A DNA stretch of 64,000 nt, from the NCBI GenBank assembly GCA_030065205.1, contig JASJDN010000007.1, forward strand, positions 33,246 to 97,245, read 5' to 3'. The notes under the pieces are model-generated. The model made no database searches. It worked only from the letters and a program-made list of their open reading frames with translations, and was not told the origin of the DNA. Shown here piece by piece: positions 7,995-15,732 of the stretch (position 1 is the first letter of the stretch; every line of letters begins with the position of its first letter). The DNA comes from Crocosphaera sp. (GTDB lineage Bacteria; Cyanobacteriota; Cyanobacteriia; Cyanobacteriales; Microcystaceae). The position numbers and the translations under genes are program-made.

Positions 7995-9497
7995 TTATTT
8001 TAACCAATCTTCAATTTCTTTCGCTAACCAAAGGGCTTCTTCTTCTGTTAATTTACTACCTAATTGATAAATCATTTTTCTTGTATTAATTGTAACATTA
8101 TATCGTTGTAGGAATTGATGGATAAAAATTCCTAGAATATTACTTTTTGATTCTTCTTGTTGATAATATTCCAATCCTAATATTTTTTCCTGTATTTTTA
8201 AGGTTTCTTGATCCAACACTAAACAAGTTTTTGATCCCATGCTGCTAATAATATAAAGAAGTAATAGTATAAAAATTACCATAAAACTCATTCCTCCCAT
8301 AATCTCCAAAGATGCCATGATAAATGAAGGATCTTTTAACATCATTCCGGTAAAAATTAAAGAAAAAGGAATCAACACTACGCCAGAAATGGTTACTAAG
8401 GGTATAATTGTTTTAATATCTAATTGATTATTAATTAAAGTTATGTCTGGTTTAAATAATTGTGTGAATAATTTTAATTGAGATGAGGGAATAATAACTT
8501 GTAGAGATTTTGCTGTCTTATTTAATTTGATTTTTGTTTTTAATTTATCCTTATTACCCGATTTGATTATCTGATTTCTTGAGTCTTTTTTCTTGCTTGT
8601 TGCTCCCGTTTTTAAAGCGGTTAATGCCTCTCTTGCTGTGTGATAACGTTGAGAAAGTTTGACTTCAGTTAACGTTGTTAACCAAGCTTGAAAATAGGGT
8701 TTTATCTTAACTTTTTCCTCAAACTCAATTTGATAATCTTGATTGTGTAAATCCGTTGGAGAAATACCAGTTAGTAAATGAATTAATGTTGCCCCTAATG
8801 CGTATAAATCAGAAGAAAAAACCGCTTTACCCCAAAATTGTTCTAAGGGAGTATAACCACTGGTTCCTACTACAGTAAAACTAATATTAGTCACTGAACT
8901 TTGATCTTGAACCGCCCCAAAATCAATCAGATAGATATTATTATCTTCCCCTAAAATTAAATTGCCGGGTTTAATATCTCGATGTAAAACAGGGGGATTT
9001 AACTCATGTAAATAAATCAAAATATTGAGAACTTTGACAGCAATTTTACGAATTTTAGACTCAGAAAATTTTTCCCCTTGTTCTAATAAATCTTGTAATG
9101 ATTTTCCTGGAATATAATCTTCTACTAAACCAAACCAAGGAACCCTATTTCCTGCATTTCCAGAAAGTTCAAAATAGTTTCGATAACGGGGAAGAAACGG
9201 ATGATTTAATCCTTGTAATACTTTGGCTTCTCGTTCAAATAGTTTAAATTGTTCCCAAGACAGTTGAGGATTAAAAGCTAATAGTTTAACGGTTACTTTT
9301 TCATAAATCTTAGGACGAAATACCTGATTAACCTTAAAAGCCCATCTCAACCAAGGGTATTGTTTTTTTGGTTCAGAATACACATCAATGGGAGAAAATA
9401 AATCATCTGCTAACCAAGTTTGATGACCAATGGCCGTTTTCCCCAAAGGTTCTAAAAGTCGATAACGTTCACAAAGAATATCCCCAACCTGAAACAT
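7995..9497 (-). CDS. Serine/threonine protein kinase with C-terminal membrane segments
   Basis: 500 residues, a paralogue of the kinase at 5276-6562. Shares MF-VGDIL start, K71, E90, HRDIKPGN (172-179), DFG 192-194, YTPLEQFWG, and the C-terminal QEKILGL...EIEDWLK module. Two features differ: a ~30-residue insert rich in aromatic and basic residues (about 33-65) between the glycine loop and the ATP lysine, and a longer basic linker (about 305-345). Two hydrophobic segments lie at about 365-420. The gene is first in a run of three same-strand genes. Activity is predicted; partners are unknown. Confidence 0.9.
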   Translation of the reverse strand: MFQVGDILCERYRLLEPLGKTAIGHQTWLADDLFSPIDVYSEPKKQYPWLRWAFKVNQVFRPKIYEKVTVKLLAFNPQLSWEQFKLFEREAKVLQGLNHPFLPRYRNYFELSGNAGNRVPWFGLVEDYIPGKSLQDLLEQGEKFSESKIRKIAVKVLNILIYLHELNPPVLHRDIKPGNLILGEDNNIYLIDFGAVQDQSSVTNISFTVVGTSGYTPLEQFWGKAVFSSDLYALGATLIHLLTGISPTDLHNQDYQIEFEEKVKIKPYFQAWLTTLTEVKLSQRYHTAREALTALKTGATSKKKDSRNQIIKSGNKDKLKTKIKLNKTAKSLQVIIPSSQLKLFTQLFKPDITLINNQLDIKTIIPLVTISGVVLIPFSLIFTGMMLKDPSFIMASLEIMGGMSFMVIFILLLLYIISSMGSKTCLVLDQETLKIQEKILGLEYYQQEESKSNILGIFIHQFLQRYNVTINTRKMIYQLGSKLTEEEALWLAKEIEDWLK

Positions 9498-9757
9498 AAC
9501 ATTAATAATTATTGCACCATTTATTATTTACTTAGTGTAAGACTTTTTGGCTTGACTTACCAATAATTAGGTCAGGTTTATTCTTTCCTTAATATACCTT
9601 AATATAAATGTCAATGTTAAGGAATAAATTGGGAGTATCCCATTTTTGTAGAAAATCTATCTAATAATGCTAGAAAAGGTGGGTAATAGTATGAAAAAAG
9701 GAAAGTAGTCAGAGTCGAACCAAGAGTGCGAAAACGCCGTCCAAAAGCTGACTCTTT

Positions 9758-12559
9758 TTAAACTTCAAAGGAGCCAAGATCAACAGAAAGTCCTTTGATG
9801 CGGGAAAAACCTAATCCTCGTTGGTCAAAGGGAATCGCCTCATCGGAATCCCCATCACCATCAAGATCAAGGAGATCAGAAGGAATAGAACTATTATCCC
9901 CTGCATCTATAGCGAGGCTTCCGAGCAATAAACGATGAGTTTTGGTCGAGCCACCATTATCCTCTAAGGAACCAAGGAGAGGGTCAACATCTAAAAGATC
10001 CCGTTCTCCAAAGCCCTCACCGCCGAAAGAAACACCAATTAAATTATGGTTGTTGCTAAAGAAAAAGCCAGAAACATCAGCATGAATCAACCCAGGGCCA
10101 TTGTTGTCAGGGGTGTCAAAATTATTAGCAATAATGGTATTAAGTAGAACAGATACTCCTCCATAGACATTTTGATCTTGAGTGTAGAAACCGCCACCAT
10201 TGCCGATTCCATCATTATCACTATCAGCTACATTTTCAGCGACGGTACTGTTAGCTAGATAAGCAATGGCCCCACCAAAATAACCATCGGCGTTAAAAAA
10301 TCCTCCACCATGACGTTGAGCTTGATTTCGGCTCAGGGTACTATTATGAAAATGAACCCGACCGGGACTGGCCCCACTGCCATCTCCCCGATTAAAGATG
10401 CCACCACCATCGAGAGAAGCCCGATTATCATTGACGGTACTATGATAAAAAAGACCTTGGCTATCGCCCCCTGAATTATAAAAACCCCCACCCAAGTGAG
10501 CCACATTGTAACTAAGGGTAGTTGAAGAAAACAGAGCCGTACCCAGAACATTAATGACACCACCGCCTTGACCATTCTCAGCACGGTTATGGGTAATGGT
10601 GCTATTAGTAACATAAAGATCGCCAGTATTATAAGCCCCACCCCCATCTTGCGCCGTGATGTTATTAGCGATAGTAGTATGGCTAATTTCAGCTCGGTTT
10701 TTATTAAATAAAGCCCCACCGTCACCTGTGGAATAATTATTGAGCAGATAACTATCGTCAAGGAAAAGTTCTCCTTGAGAATCGTTAACAATAGCAGCTC
10801 CTCGACCGAAGATTTCTTGGCCTTCGCTGCGATTGCTCTCAAAAGTTGTCCCCGTGATAACAGCCATGTTTTCATTGTGAAGACCAGCGCCATCATTGTA
10901 GTTACGGTTCTCACTCACGTGACTATCTCTAAGGACCAAAAGACCTTTATTGGAAAGGCCAGCCCCGATGTAATCGCTAAAATTACGGCGAATAATGGTT
11001 TGACTTAGGGTAATTTCCCCAAGACGATCGATATAAACCCCCGCTCCTTCTCCGTAGCGAGCCGTGGTGCGATTATCCCCAATCAAACTAGCCGTTATCT
11101 TAGCAGTGCCATCGATATAAATTCCCGCCCCAAAGATATTAGTTTCGTTTCTTTCAACAGAGGCGTGGTCGAGGGTGAGGGAGCTATTATATCCAATAAA
11201 AAAGCCACCTCCCTTGTCCCCGGACCTATTATCACTAACAATGGTGTTAGTTACCCGGGTCTCACCCTCATAATATTCTTGAAAAAAGCCACCACCATTA
11301 TTGGCGGCTGTGTTAAAGATAATTTCGCTATCTTCAACGGTAATGATTCCACCATCGTTAGCCAAACCACCACCATTACGGGCTGTGTTATGACGAATCA
11401 TGCTATGACTTAGATTGAGAAGACCTCGCTCATCTCCAGGTAATGTGCGGGCATTATAAATTGCCCCACCCTCACGTGCGCTATTACCGTCAAAGGTAGA
11501 GTGAGTAATATTAGCTGTTCCATAATTAGTTAGCCCACCACCCAGACTAAAGGTTTGCCCAGTGCGGTTACTTCTAATCACTGAATGGCTGATGTTGAGT
11601 GTGGCTTGAAGCTCATTGTAAAGGGTACCACCGTTATTAAATGTTTCGTGACCAGAATGATCTTCGATGAGGGTATCTGCGATGGTTGCTGTGGCTAATT
11701 TAGCGTTAAACAGAGCAGAGCCAATATTATTGGCATAATTTCTCCGTAGAATACTACTGGTAATCTCTAAAGTCCCGTGATTAGCAACGGCTCCCCCAGC
11801 ATCTTGATTCAGGCTGTAGTTGTAACCAATTCTATTTTCCTCAAGAATACTGTTAGTAATATCAGCCATTCCCTCGGCTTCAACTAGAATTCCAGCTCCT
11901 TGAGACTCCCAATCACTACCCGCAACTTCACCTCCCGTGACAATAACATTATTGAGGCTTAGTTTCCCCCCATTGTGAACATGGAAAACTCGATCAATTT
12001 TATGAGCATTAATGGTAGCTTTGTCAGAGCCAATGGTACTAATTGTAATGTCATTTAGGATGTCTAAATCTCCTGTGAGAGCTTTATCTTCCCTGGTTCC
12101 TGTCAGACTTAAATCATAAAGATTATCCCCAGTCAACTGAATAATGTAGCGAGAGTTGAGATTACTATTCGCTATCATAATCGCATCTCTGAGAGTCAAT
12201 CCCGCTCCTTGAGCAGAGCCATCATTTTCGTCTATGGTACTATTAACCGTTAAGGTAATTGTCTCTGAATTTGATGTTAAAGATTGAGACGAATTGAGTC
12301 CTGTTAAAAAATCGGTTTCTGGTGAGTTTAAGTGAGTTTCCTCAGCCACTTGTTGGACAGGAAAGTGATCACTTCTTTCGGGATAATCTATCCTTGTCTT
12401 GGCTATAAGACTTAGCTCAACTTCTGACAAGGCGAACCCATAATCCATATTAAGTGAGGGATTGATCCCCAAACCTGGGTTGTGGTTTAAGATATTATTT
12501 CCTTCATTTACTAAAGAAAAGGGAGTTAAGACTGAATCCATCGCTTCTGAATCATACAT
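9758..12559 (-). CDS. Right-handed beta-helix surface protein with choice-of-anchor Q-type C-terminus
   Basis: 933 residues. After an unrecognised ~105-residue N-terminus comes LTVNSTIDENDGSA...GLTLRDAI, the usual opening of CSLREAI-like parallel beta-helix proteins. Then ~700 residues carry repeats of the type G-x-I-x-N-x-G-x-L-x-I-x-x-S-x-I-x-x-N-x-A, typical of pectin-lyase-like/Pmp folds. The C-terminus (DPLLGSLEDNGGSTKTH, SLAIDAGD, DQRGLGF, VDLGSFEV) matches the choice-of-anchor Q domain. It is likely a secreted or surface adhesin or structural protein. No classical Sec signal is obvious at the N-terminus, so the export route is unclear. It contains a DxDxDGDxD-like calcium motif (DLDGDGDSD). 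Confidence 0.82.
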   Translation of the reverse strand: MYDSEAMDSVLTPFSLVNEGNNILNHNPGLGINPSLNMDYGFALSEVELSLIAKTRIDYPERSDHFPVQQVAEETHLNSPETDFLTGLNSSQSLTSNSETITLTVNSTIDENDGSAQGAGLTLRDAIMIANSNLNSRYIIQLTGDNLYDLSLTGTREDKALTGDLDILNDITISTIGSDKATINAHKIDRVFHVHNGGKLSLNNVIVTGGEVAGSDWESQGAGILVEAEGMADITNSILEENRIGYNYSLNQDAGGAVANHGTLEITSSILRRNYANNIGSALFNAKLATATIADTLIEDHSGHETFNNGGTLYNELQATLNISHSVIRSNRTGQTFSLGGGLTNYGTANITHSTFDGNSAREGGAIYNARTLPGDERGLLNLSHSMIRHNTARNGGGLANDGGIITVEDSEIIFNTAANNGGGFFQEYYEGETRVTNTIVSDNRSGDKGGGFFIGYNSSLTLDHASVERNETNIFGAGIYIDGTAKITASLIGDNRTTARYGEGAGVYIDRLGEITLSQTIIRRNFSDYIGAGLSNKGLLVLRDSHVSENRNYNDGAGLHNENMAVITGTTFESNRSEGQEIFGRGAAIVNDSQGELFLDDSYLLNNYSTGDGGALFNKNRAEISHTTIANNITAQDGGGAYNTGDLYVTNSTITHNRAENGQGGGVINVLGTALFSSTTLSYNVAHLGGGFYNSGGDSQGLFYHSTVNDNRASLDGGGIFNRGDGSGASPGRVHFHNSTLSRNQAQRHGGGFFNADGYFGGAIAYLANSTVAENVADSDNDGIGNGGGFYTQDQNVYGGVSVLLNTIIANNFDTPDNNGPGLIHADVSGFFFSNNHNLIGVSFGGEGFGERDLLDVDPLLGSLEDNGGSTKTHRLLLGSLAIDAGDNSSIPSDLLDLDGDGDSDEAIPFDQRGLGFSRIKGLSVDLGSFEV

Positions 12560-12805
12560 AATTATCTTCTCTCAATTCATTAAAAACAAATCAATCTCCA
12601 TTTCCCCAAGATTCAGAAAAATCAATAATTCTTCAACTTATTAATATTATTTATGATTAAACATGGAACAAAAAAATAGAGATATTTGTCTATCCTTAGT
12701 TAAAAGATAGTCGAGCAATATTCTTTTGTCCATAGAAGTTAAGGATCTTAAGCAAGAAGATAAGCGGAGTGCTTAACTGTTGACCATTAATCCAATCAAC
12801 TAAAA

Positions 12806-13774
12806 TTATTTAGAGCAGACCCTATTCAACCATTCAATTACTATGTGTCCCAAATTCATGTTATCTAGGAGATCAATTTCTCGAATACCGGTGGGACTGG
12901 TAACATTAACTTCGGTTAAATAACCACCGATAACATCAATCCCTACAAAATACAACCCATTTTGACGTAATCTTGGTCCGACAACCTCACAAATATTGTG
13001 TTCTCTAGGGGTCAATTCTGTTTTTTCAACCCGTCCCCCCACAGCCATGTTACCGCGAAATTCTTGACCGGTTGGGACTCGATTTACGGCACCGATGGGT
13101 TTACCATCTAAAAGAATAATGCGTTTATCTCCGTTTTTAGCCTCTGGTAAAAACCGTTGAACCATCACTGGTTCTTGACCTTGATGGGTACTAACTTCAA
13201 TAATAGAATTAAAGTTGCGATCGCTGGGTTCTAAAAATAAGATCCCTTCCCCTGCTTTCCCTCCCAAGGGTTTAAGAACAGCTTGTTTTTTCTCCTCAAC
13301 AAACTTACGAATAACAGTCTTATCCAGACTAACAATGGTTTCAGGCATCACCGAGTAGAATTGTAACGTATACATCTTCTCGTTAGCTTCTCGCAGTCCT
13401 TGAGGAGAATTAATGACCAGGGTTTTCTTAGGATCAACTAACTCTAGAATATAAGTGGCATAGAGATAGCGAATGGTCACTGGCGGATCTTTTCGCATCA
13501 ACACCGCATCCATGTCTTCCAGACACCTTAATCCCTGAGAACATATCTCGTACCATTGAGCAACACTCGTCCATTTTCCGTCTTTTAAGGTAACAGGAAC
13601 TAACTGGACTTGAGACAACATCGCCCATGCTTTCCCGTCAATAACACTGAGTTGATGAACTTCTGTCACCCAAACCTCGTGGCCTAATGCTTGTGCTGCT
13701 TCCATCATGGCCACAGTGCTATCATGGCCGGGGTTCAGTTTAGCAATAGGATCGATAATAAAAGCAAGTTTCAT
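12806..13774 (-). CDS. gshB: Glutathione synthetase
   Basis: ATP-grasp ligase that joins gamma-glutamylcysteine and glycine. 322 residues, as in other prokaryotic GshB. Motifs: AFIIDPIAKLNPGHDST N-terminus, MRKDPPVTIRYLYATYILE, ATP-grasp loop VLKPLGGKAGEGILFL, EAKNGDKRIILLDGKPIGAVNR, and metal-binding EVNVTSPTGIREID near the C-terminus. The ATG shares its A with the TAA stop of grxC (TAATG), giving translational coupling. The grxC-gshB pairing is common in cyanobacteria and places glutathione synthesis with its redox partner. Confidence 0.96.
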   Translation of the reverse strand: MKLAFIIDPIAKLNPGHDSTVAMMEAAQALGHEVWVTEVHQLSVIDGKAWAMLSQVQLVPVTLKDGKWTSVAQWYEICSQGLRCLEDMDAVLMRKDPPVTIRYLYATYILELVDPKKTLVINSPQGLREANEKMYTLQFYSVMPETIVSLDKTVIRKFVEEKKQAVLKPLGGKAGEGILFLEPSDRNFNSIIEVSTHQGQEPVMVQRFLPEAKNGDKRIILLDGKPIGAVNRVPTGQEFRGNMAVGGRVEKTELTPREHNICEVVGPRLRQNGLYFVGIDVIGGYLTEVNVTSPTGIREIDLLDNMNLGHIVIEWLNRVCSK

Positions 13775-14043
13775 TACGCTACTGACTGCTCCAATAAGCT
13801 ATCTAGTTCTCCCGTTGAGTCTAAATCATATAATTCGTTACACCCCCCCACATGGTGATCATTGATAAAAATTTGGGGTAAACTGCGTTTTCCGTTAGCT
13901 CGTTGGGTCATTTCGTCCCTTGCGTTTTCATCTCCGTCGATACAATATTCAGTAAAGTCTACCCCTTTTTTCACTAACAAAGCTTTCGCGCGAATACAAA
14001 AGGGACAGGTACTCCAAGTGTAGATTTCAACGTTAGTTGCCAT
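13774..14043 (-). CDS. grxC: Glutaredoxin (dithiol, CPFC)
   Basis: 89-residue thioredoxin-fold protein that reduces disulfides and glutathionylated proteins using GSH. Active site C13-P-F-C16 in YTWSTCPFCIRAK; cis-Pro region GKRSLPQIFIN; GSH-binding GGCNELYDLD. Length and motif order match GrxC/Grx3-type enzymes. It is the first gene of a two-gene operon and overlaps gshB by one nucleotide. Confidence 0.95.
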   Translation of the reverse strand: MATNVEIYTWSTCPFCIRAKALLVKKGVDFTEYCIDGDENARDEMTQRANGKRSLPQIFINDHHVGGCNELYDLDSTGELDSLLEQSVA

Positions 14044-14181
14044 AGGTATCAGGTATCTCGAATATTAACTATTGTTTCAATTGTACTCTTTTCTGACTGT
14101 CTGCTGTGAGACTCAAAGTCAGAGAAATTCGTCATAATAGGAAACTAAAGTCTGTTGTTGATATAAGTCCCCATAAAAGCC

Positions 14182-14967
14182 ATGATAAAAATTACCTCTA
14201 TTAGTTTAACTGCTTTATTAACGGCCTGTGGTTGTATTTTACCCGCCAGAGCCGAAAATTTAGCCCATTTAACTCAATTATTATCTACTAAACAATGTCA
14301 ACTCTGTGATTTAACCGGTTCAGGGTTGGTAATGGCTGATCTTTCCGGAGCGTCTTTAATTGGGGCAAATTTAGCCGGTGCTAACCTCTCTCAAGCCAAT
14401 TTAGCCGGGGCCGATCTCAGAGGGGCAAATTTAAACGGTGCATCCTTATACGGTGCCAATTTAACGGGGGCAAATTTAAGCAGTGCGATGTTGCAGGGAA
14501 CAGATTTAAGAGACTCCTATCTCACTAATGCAATCCTTACCGGTACCAGTTTAGAGCAAGCTTATGTGCAAGGGGCCAAAGGAATTTCTCAAAATGCAGG
14601 AACCCCAGAGCTATTTTATGGATGGGGTTTAAACGAAACCCAACAAGGAAATTATCAAGAAGCGATCGCTCATCATAATAAAGCCTTAATTTTAGACTCG
14701 GAATTTGCTCCTGCTTATTTAGCCAGGGGTTACGCTTTATTGCGGTTAGGGAACGAAAATGCAGCCATTCTCAATGCAAAAATGGCTTCTCAACTGTACG
14801 AAAAACAAGAAAATACGGAAGGCAAAGAATTAGCTGATAGTTTTGTTAACAGAATTGAAGCGGTACAAGAAGCGAGAAGAAAAGGAGGCGGAAGTCCTGG
14901 ATTAGATAACATTGTTCGCGGGGTAGCTTCTTTGGCGTTACAATTCTTGCTTAAAGGAGGAATTTAA
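14182..14967 (+). CDS. Exported pentapeptide-repeat/TPR protein
   Basis: 261 residues. A Sec-type signal peptide (basic start, hydrophobic core, PARA-EN cleavage site at about 24/25) is followed by a Cys pair in TKQCQLCDLTGSGL. Pentapeptide repeats A(N/D)LxG cover about 47-135 and form a right-handed quadrilateral beta-helix. Two TPR-like helical pairs cover about 145-215, followed by a Gly-rich linker and an amphipathic helix. Predicted periplasmic or thylakoid-lumen scaffold; function unknown. It converges with glbN, and the two stop codons interlock (4-nt overlap TTAA). Confidence 0.85.
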   Translation: MIKITSISLTALLTACGCILPARAENLAHLTQLLSTKQCQLCDLTGSGLVMADLSGASLIGANLAGANLSQANLAGADLRGANLNGASLYGANLTGANLSSAMLQGTDLRDSYLTNAILTGTSLEQAYVQGAKGISQNAGTPELFYGWGLNETQQGNYQEAIAHHNKALILDSEFAPAYLARGYALLRLGNENAAILNAKMASQLYEKQENTEGKELADSFVNRIEAVQEARRKGGGSPGLDNIVRGVASLALQFLLKGGI

Positions 14968-15335
14968 CGGTTTAAAACATCGTTACGATGGGCAGAAGAA
15001 CCAACAATTTGCACAACTTCATCGATTAAGTCTTGAGCAATGTTGAGTTCTTTTAGGGTAGCCACTAAATTTTCAGCAACTGCATCAAAATGGCTATCCG
15101 TTAAGCCCATTTCTGTTACTAATTTTTCGTGAGCTTTCCTCATCGGTCGCCCATTCCACTGTTGCGCCCCTCCAAAAGCGTAAGTCATAAAATCTTTCTG
15201 ATGTTGTCTTTGTTTTTTCATATCAATGTCAGTAAAAAAGTGATTGATACGCTCATCGGCTAACACTTTCTCATAGAACTTATCCACCGCAACGTTAACC
15301 GCAGCTTCTCCGCCTAATCTTTCGTACAGACTCAT
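14964..15335 (-). CDS. glbN: Group I truncated hemoglobin (cyanoglobin)
   Basis: 123 residues from ATG 15335 (MSLYERLGG), where the cyanobacterial homologues begin; another ATG directly upstream at 15338 has GAGGA about 6 nt before it and may also be used. Heme ligands are predicted as distal H45 (QRQHQKDF) and proximal H69 (RKAHEKL), plus B10-region Y21. H116 (SSAHRNDV) corresponds to the His of Synechocystis GlbN that can bond covalently to the heme vinyl. Likely roles are nitric oxide or reactive nitrogen detoxification. It converges with the pentapeptide gene. Confidence 0.93.
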   Translation of the reverse strand: MSLYERLGGEAAVNVAVDKFYEKVLADERINHFFTDIDMKKQRQHQKDFMTYAFGGAQQWNGRPMRKAHEKLVTEMGLTDSHFDAVAENLVATLKELNIAQDLIDEVVQIVGSSAHRNDVLNR

Positions 15336-15455
15336 CATAAATATCCTCATCAAATTAATAGCTAAAATTCATGATAATCCAAGACTATTAACTAACCTCT
15401 GATTTTTTATTGTTATTTTTCGATTGTCATTGCCCGATCATCTACACAGTATTAC

Positions 15456-15517
15456 TGTGGGCAAATCAGAGATTGATCTGAACTACCTGTCAAGTCAAAA
15501 ACTTTGCCCACCCTACC
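15456..15517. repeat. Palindromic repeat, GTAGGGTGGGCAA family (copy 2, partial)
   Basis: TGTGGGCAAATCAGAGATT begins the unit and CTTTGCCCACCCTACC ends it. The left half matches the reverse complement of the right half of the fuller copy at 43514-43647 (GGGCAAATCAGAGATT). The AGAGACTGTT outer ends are missing, so this is a remnant. Confidence 0.55.
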
Positions 15518-15542
15518 AAGCTGACGACTGACCACTGATAAC

Positions 15543-15598
15543 CAAAAATGTCCCAAAACCGTATATGCTAGAAAAAAAGTAACGTTACGAAATGTTAC
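15543..15598. repeat. 56-bp direct repeat, left copy, flanking the NACHT gene
   Basis: Matches 19219-19274 at 53 of 56 positions in the same orientation. The repeat ends in AGTAACGTTACGAAATGTTAC, which contains an imperfect palindrome around TACGAA and could be an operator or a promoter-proximal element. The right copy sits just 25 bp upstream of the PTPS start codon, so the repeat probably represents the ancestral PTPS leader duplicated when the NACHT gene arrived. Confidence 0.85.
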
Positions 15599-15603
15599 CA
15601 CGA

Positions 15604-15664
15604 CCTTTCGGGCAAAGTAAAAAGGCAAAAAGCAAAAAGCAAAAGTAAAATTTAGCCCGAAAGT
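15604..15664. repeat. Small palindrome with A-rich heptamer core
   Basis: CCTTTCGGGC is matched by GCCCGAAAG (inverted) about 50 bp away. The interior is a run of AAAAAGC/AAAAGGC heptamers. It lies in the leader region of the NACHT gene, 70-130 bp before its ATG. It resembles the other local elements with inverted ends and a tandem heptamer core. Confidence 0.5.
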
Positions 15665-15732
15665 TAGGTTTAAAGCCTCTTCATTTATGAAAAAAAAGGT
15701 ATTTACTAAATAATTAATTGGGAAATGTATCG

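Noticed and set aside
9700..9752. tRNA-like 3' half on the minus strand (GGTTCGACTC flanked by AGTCAG/CTGACT)
   Set aside because: The T-stem and anticodon arms do not pair properly and no acceptor or D arm can be built; better read as an imperfect stem-loop after the beta-helix gene.
10333..11413. Several ORFs on both strands within the beta-helix gene
   Set aside because: All are shadows of the repetitive beta-helix coding frame without RBS or recognisable domains.
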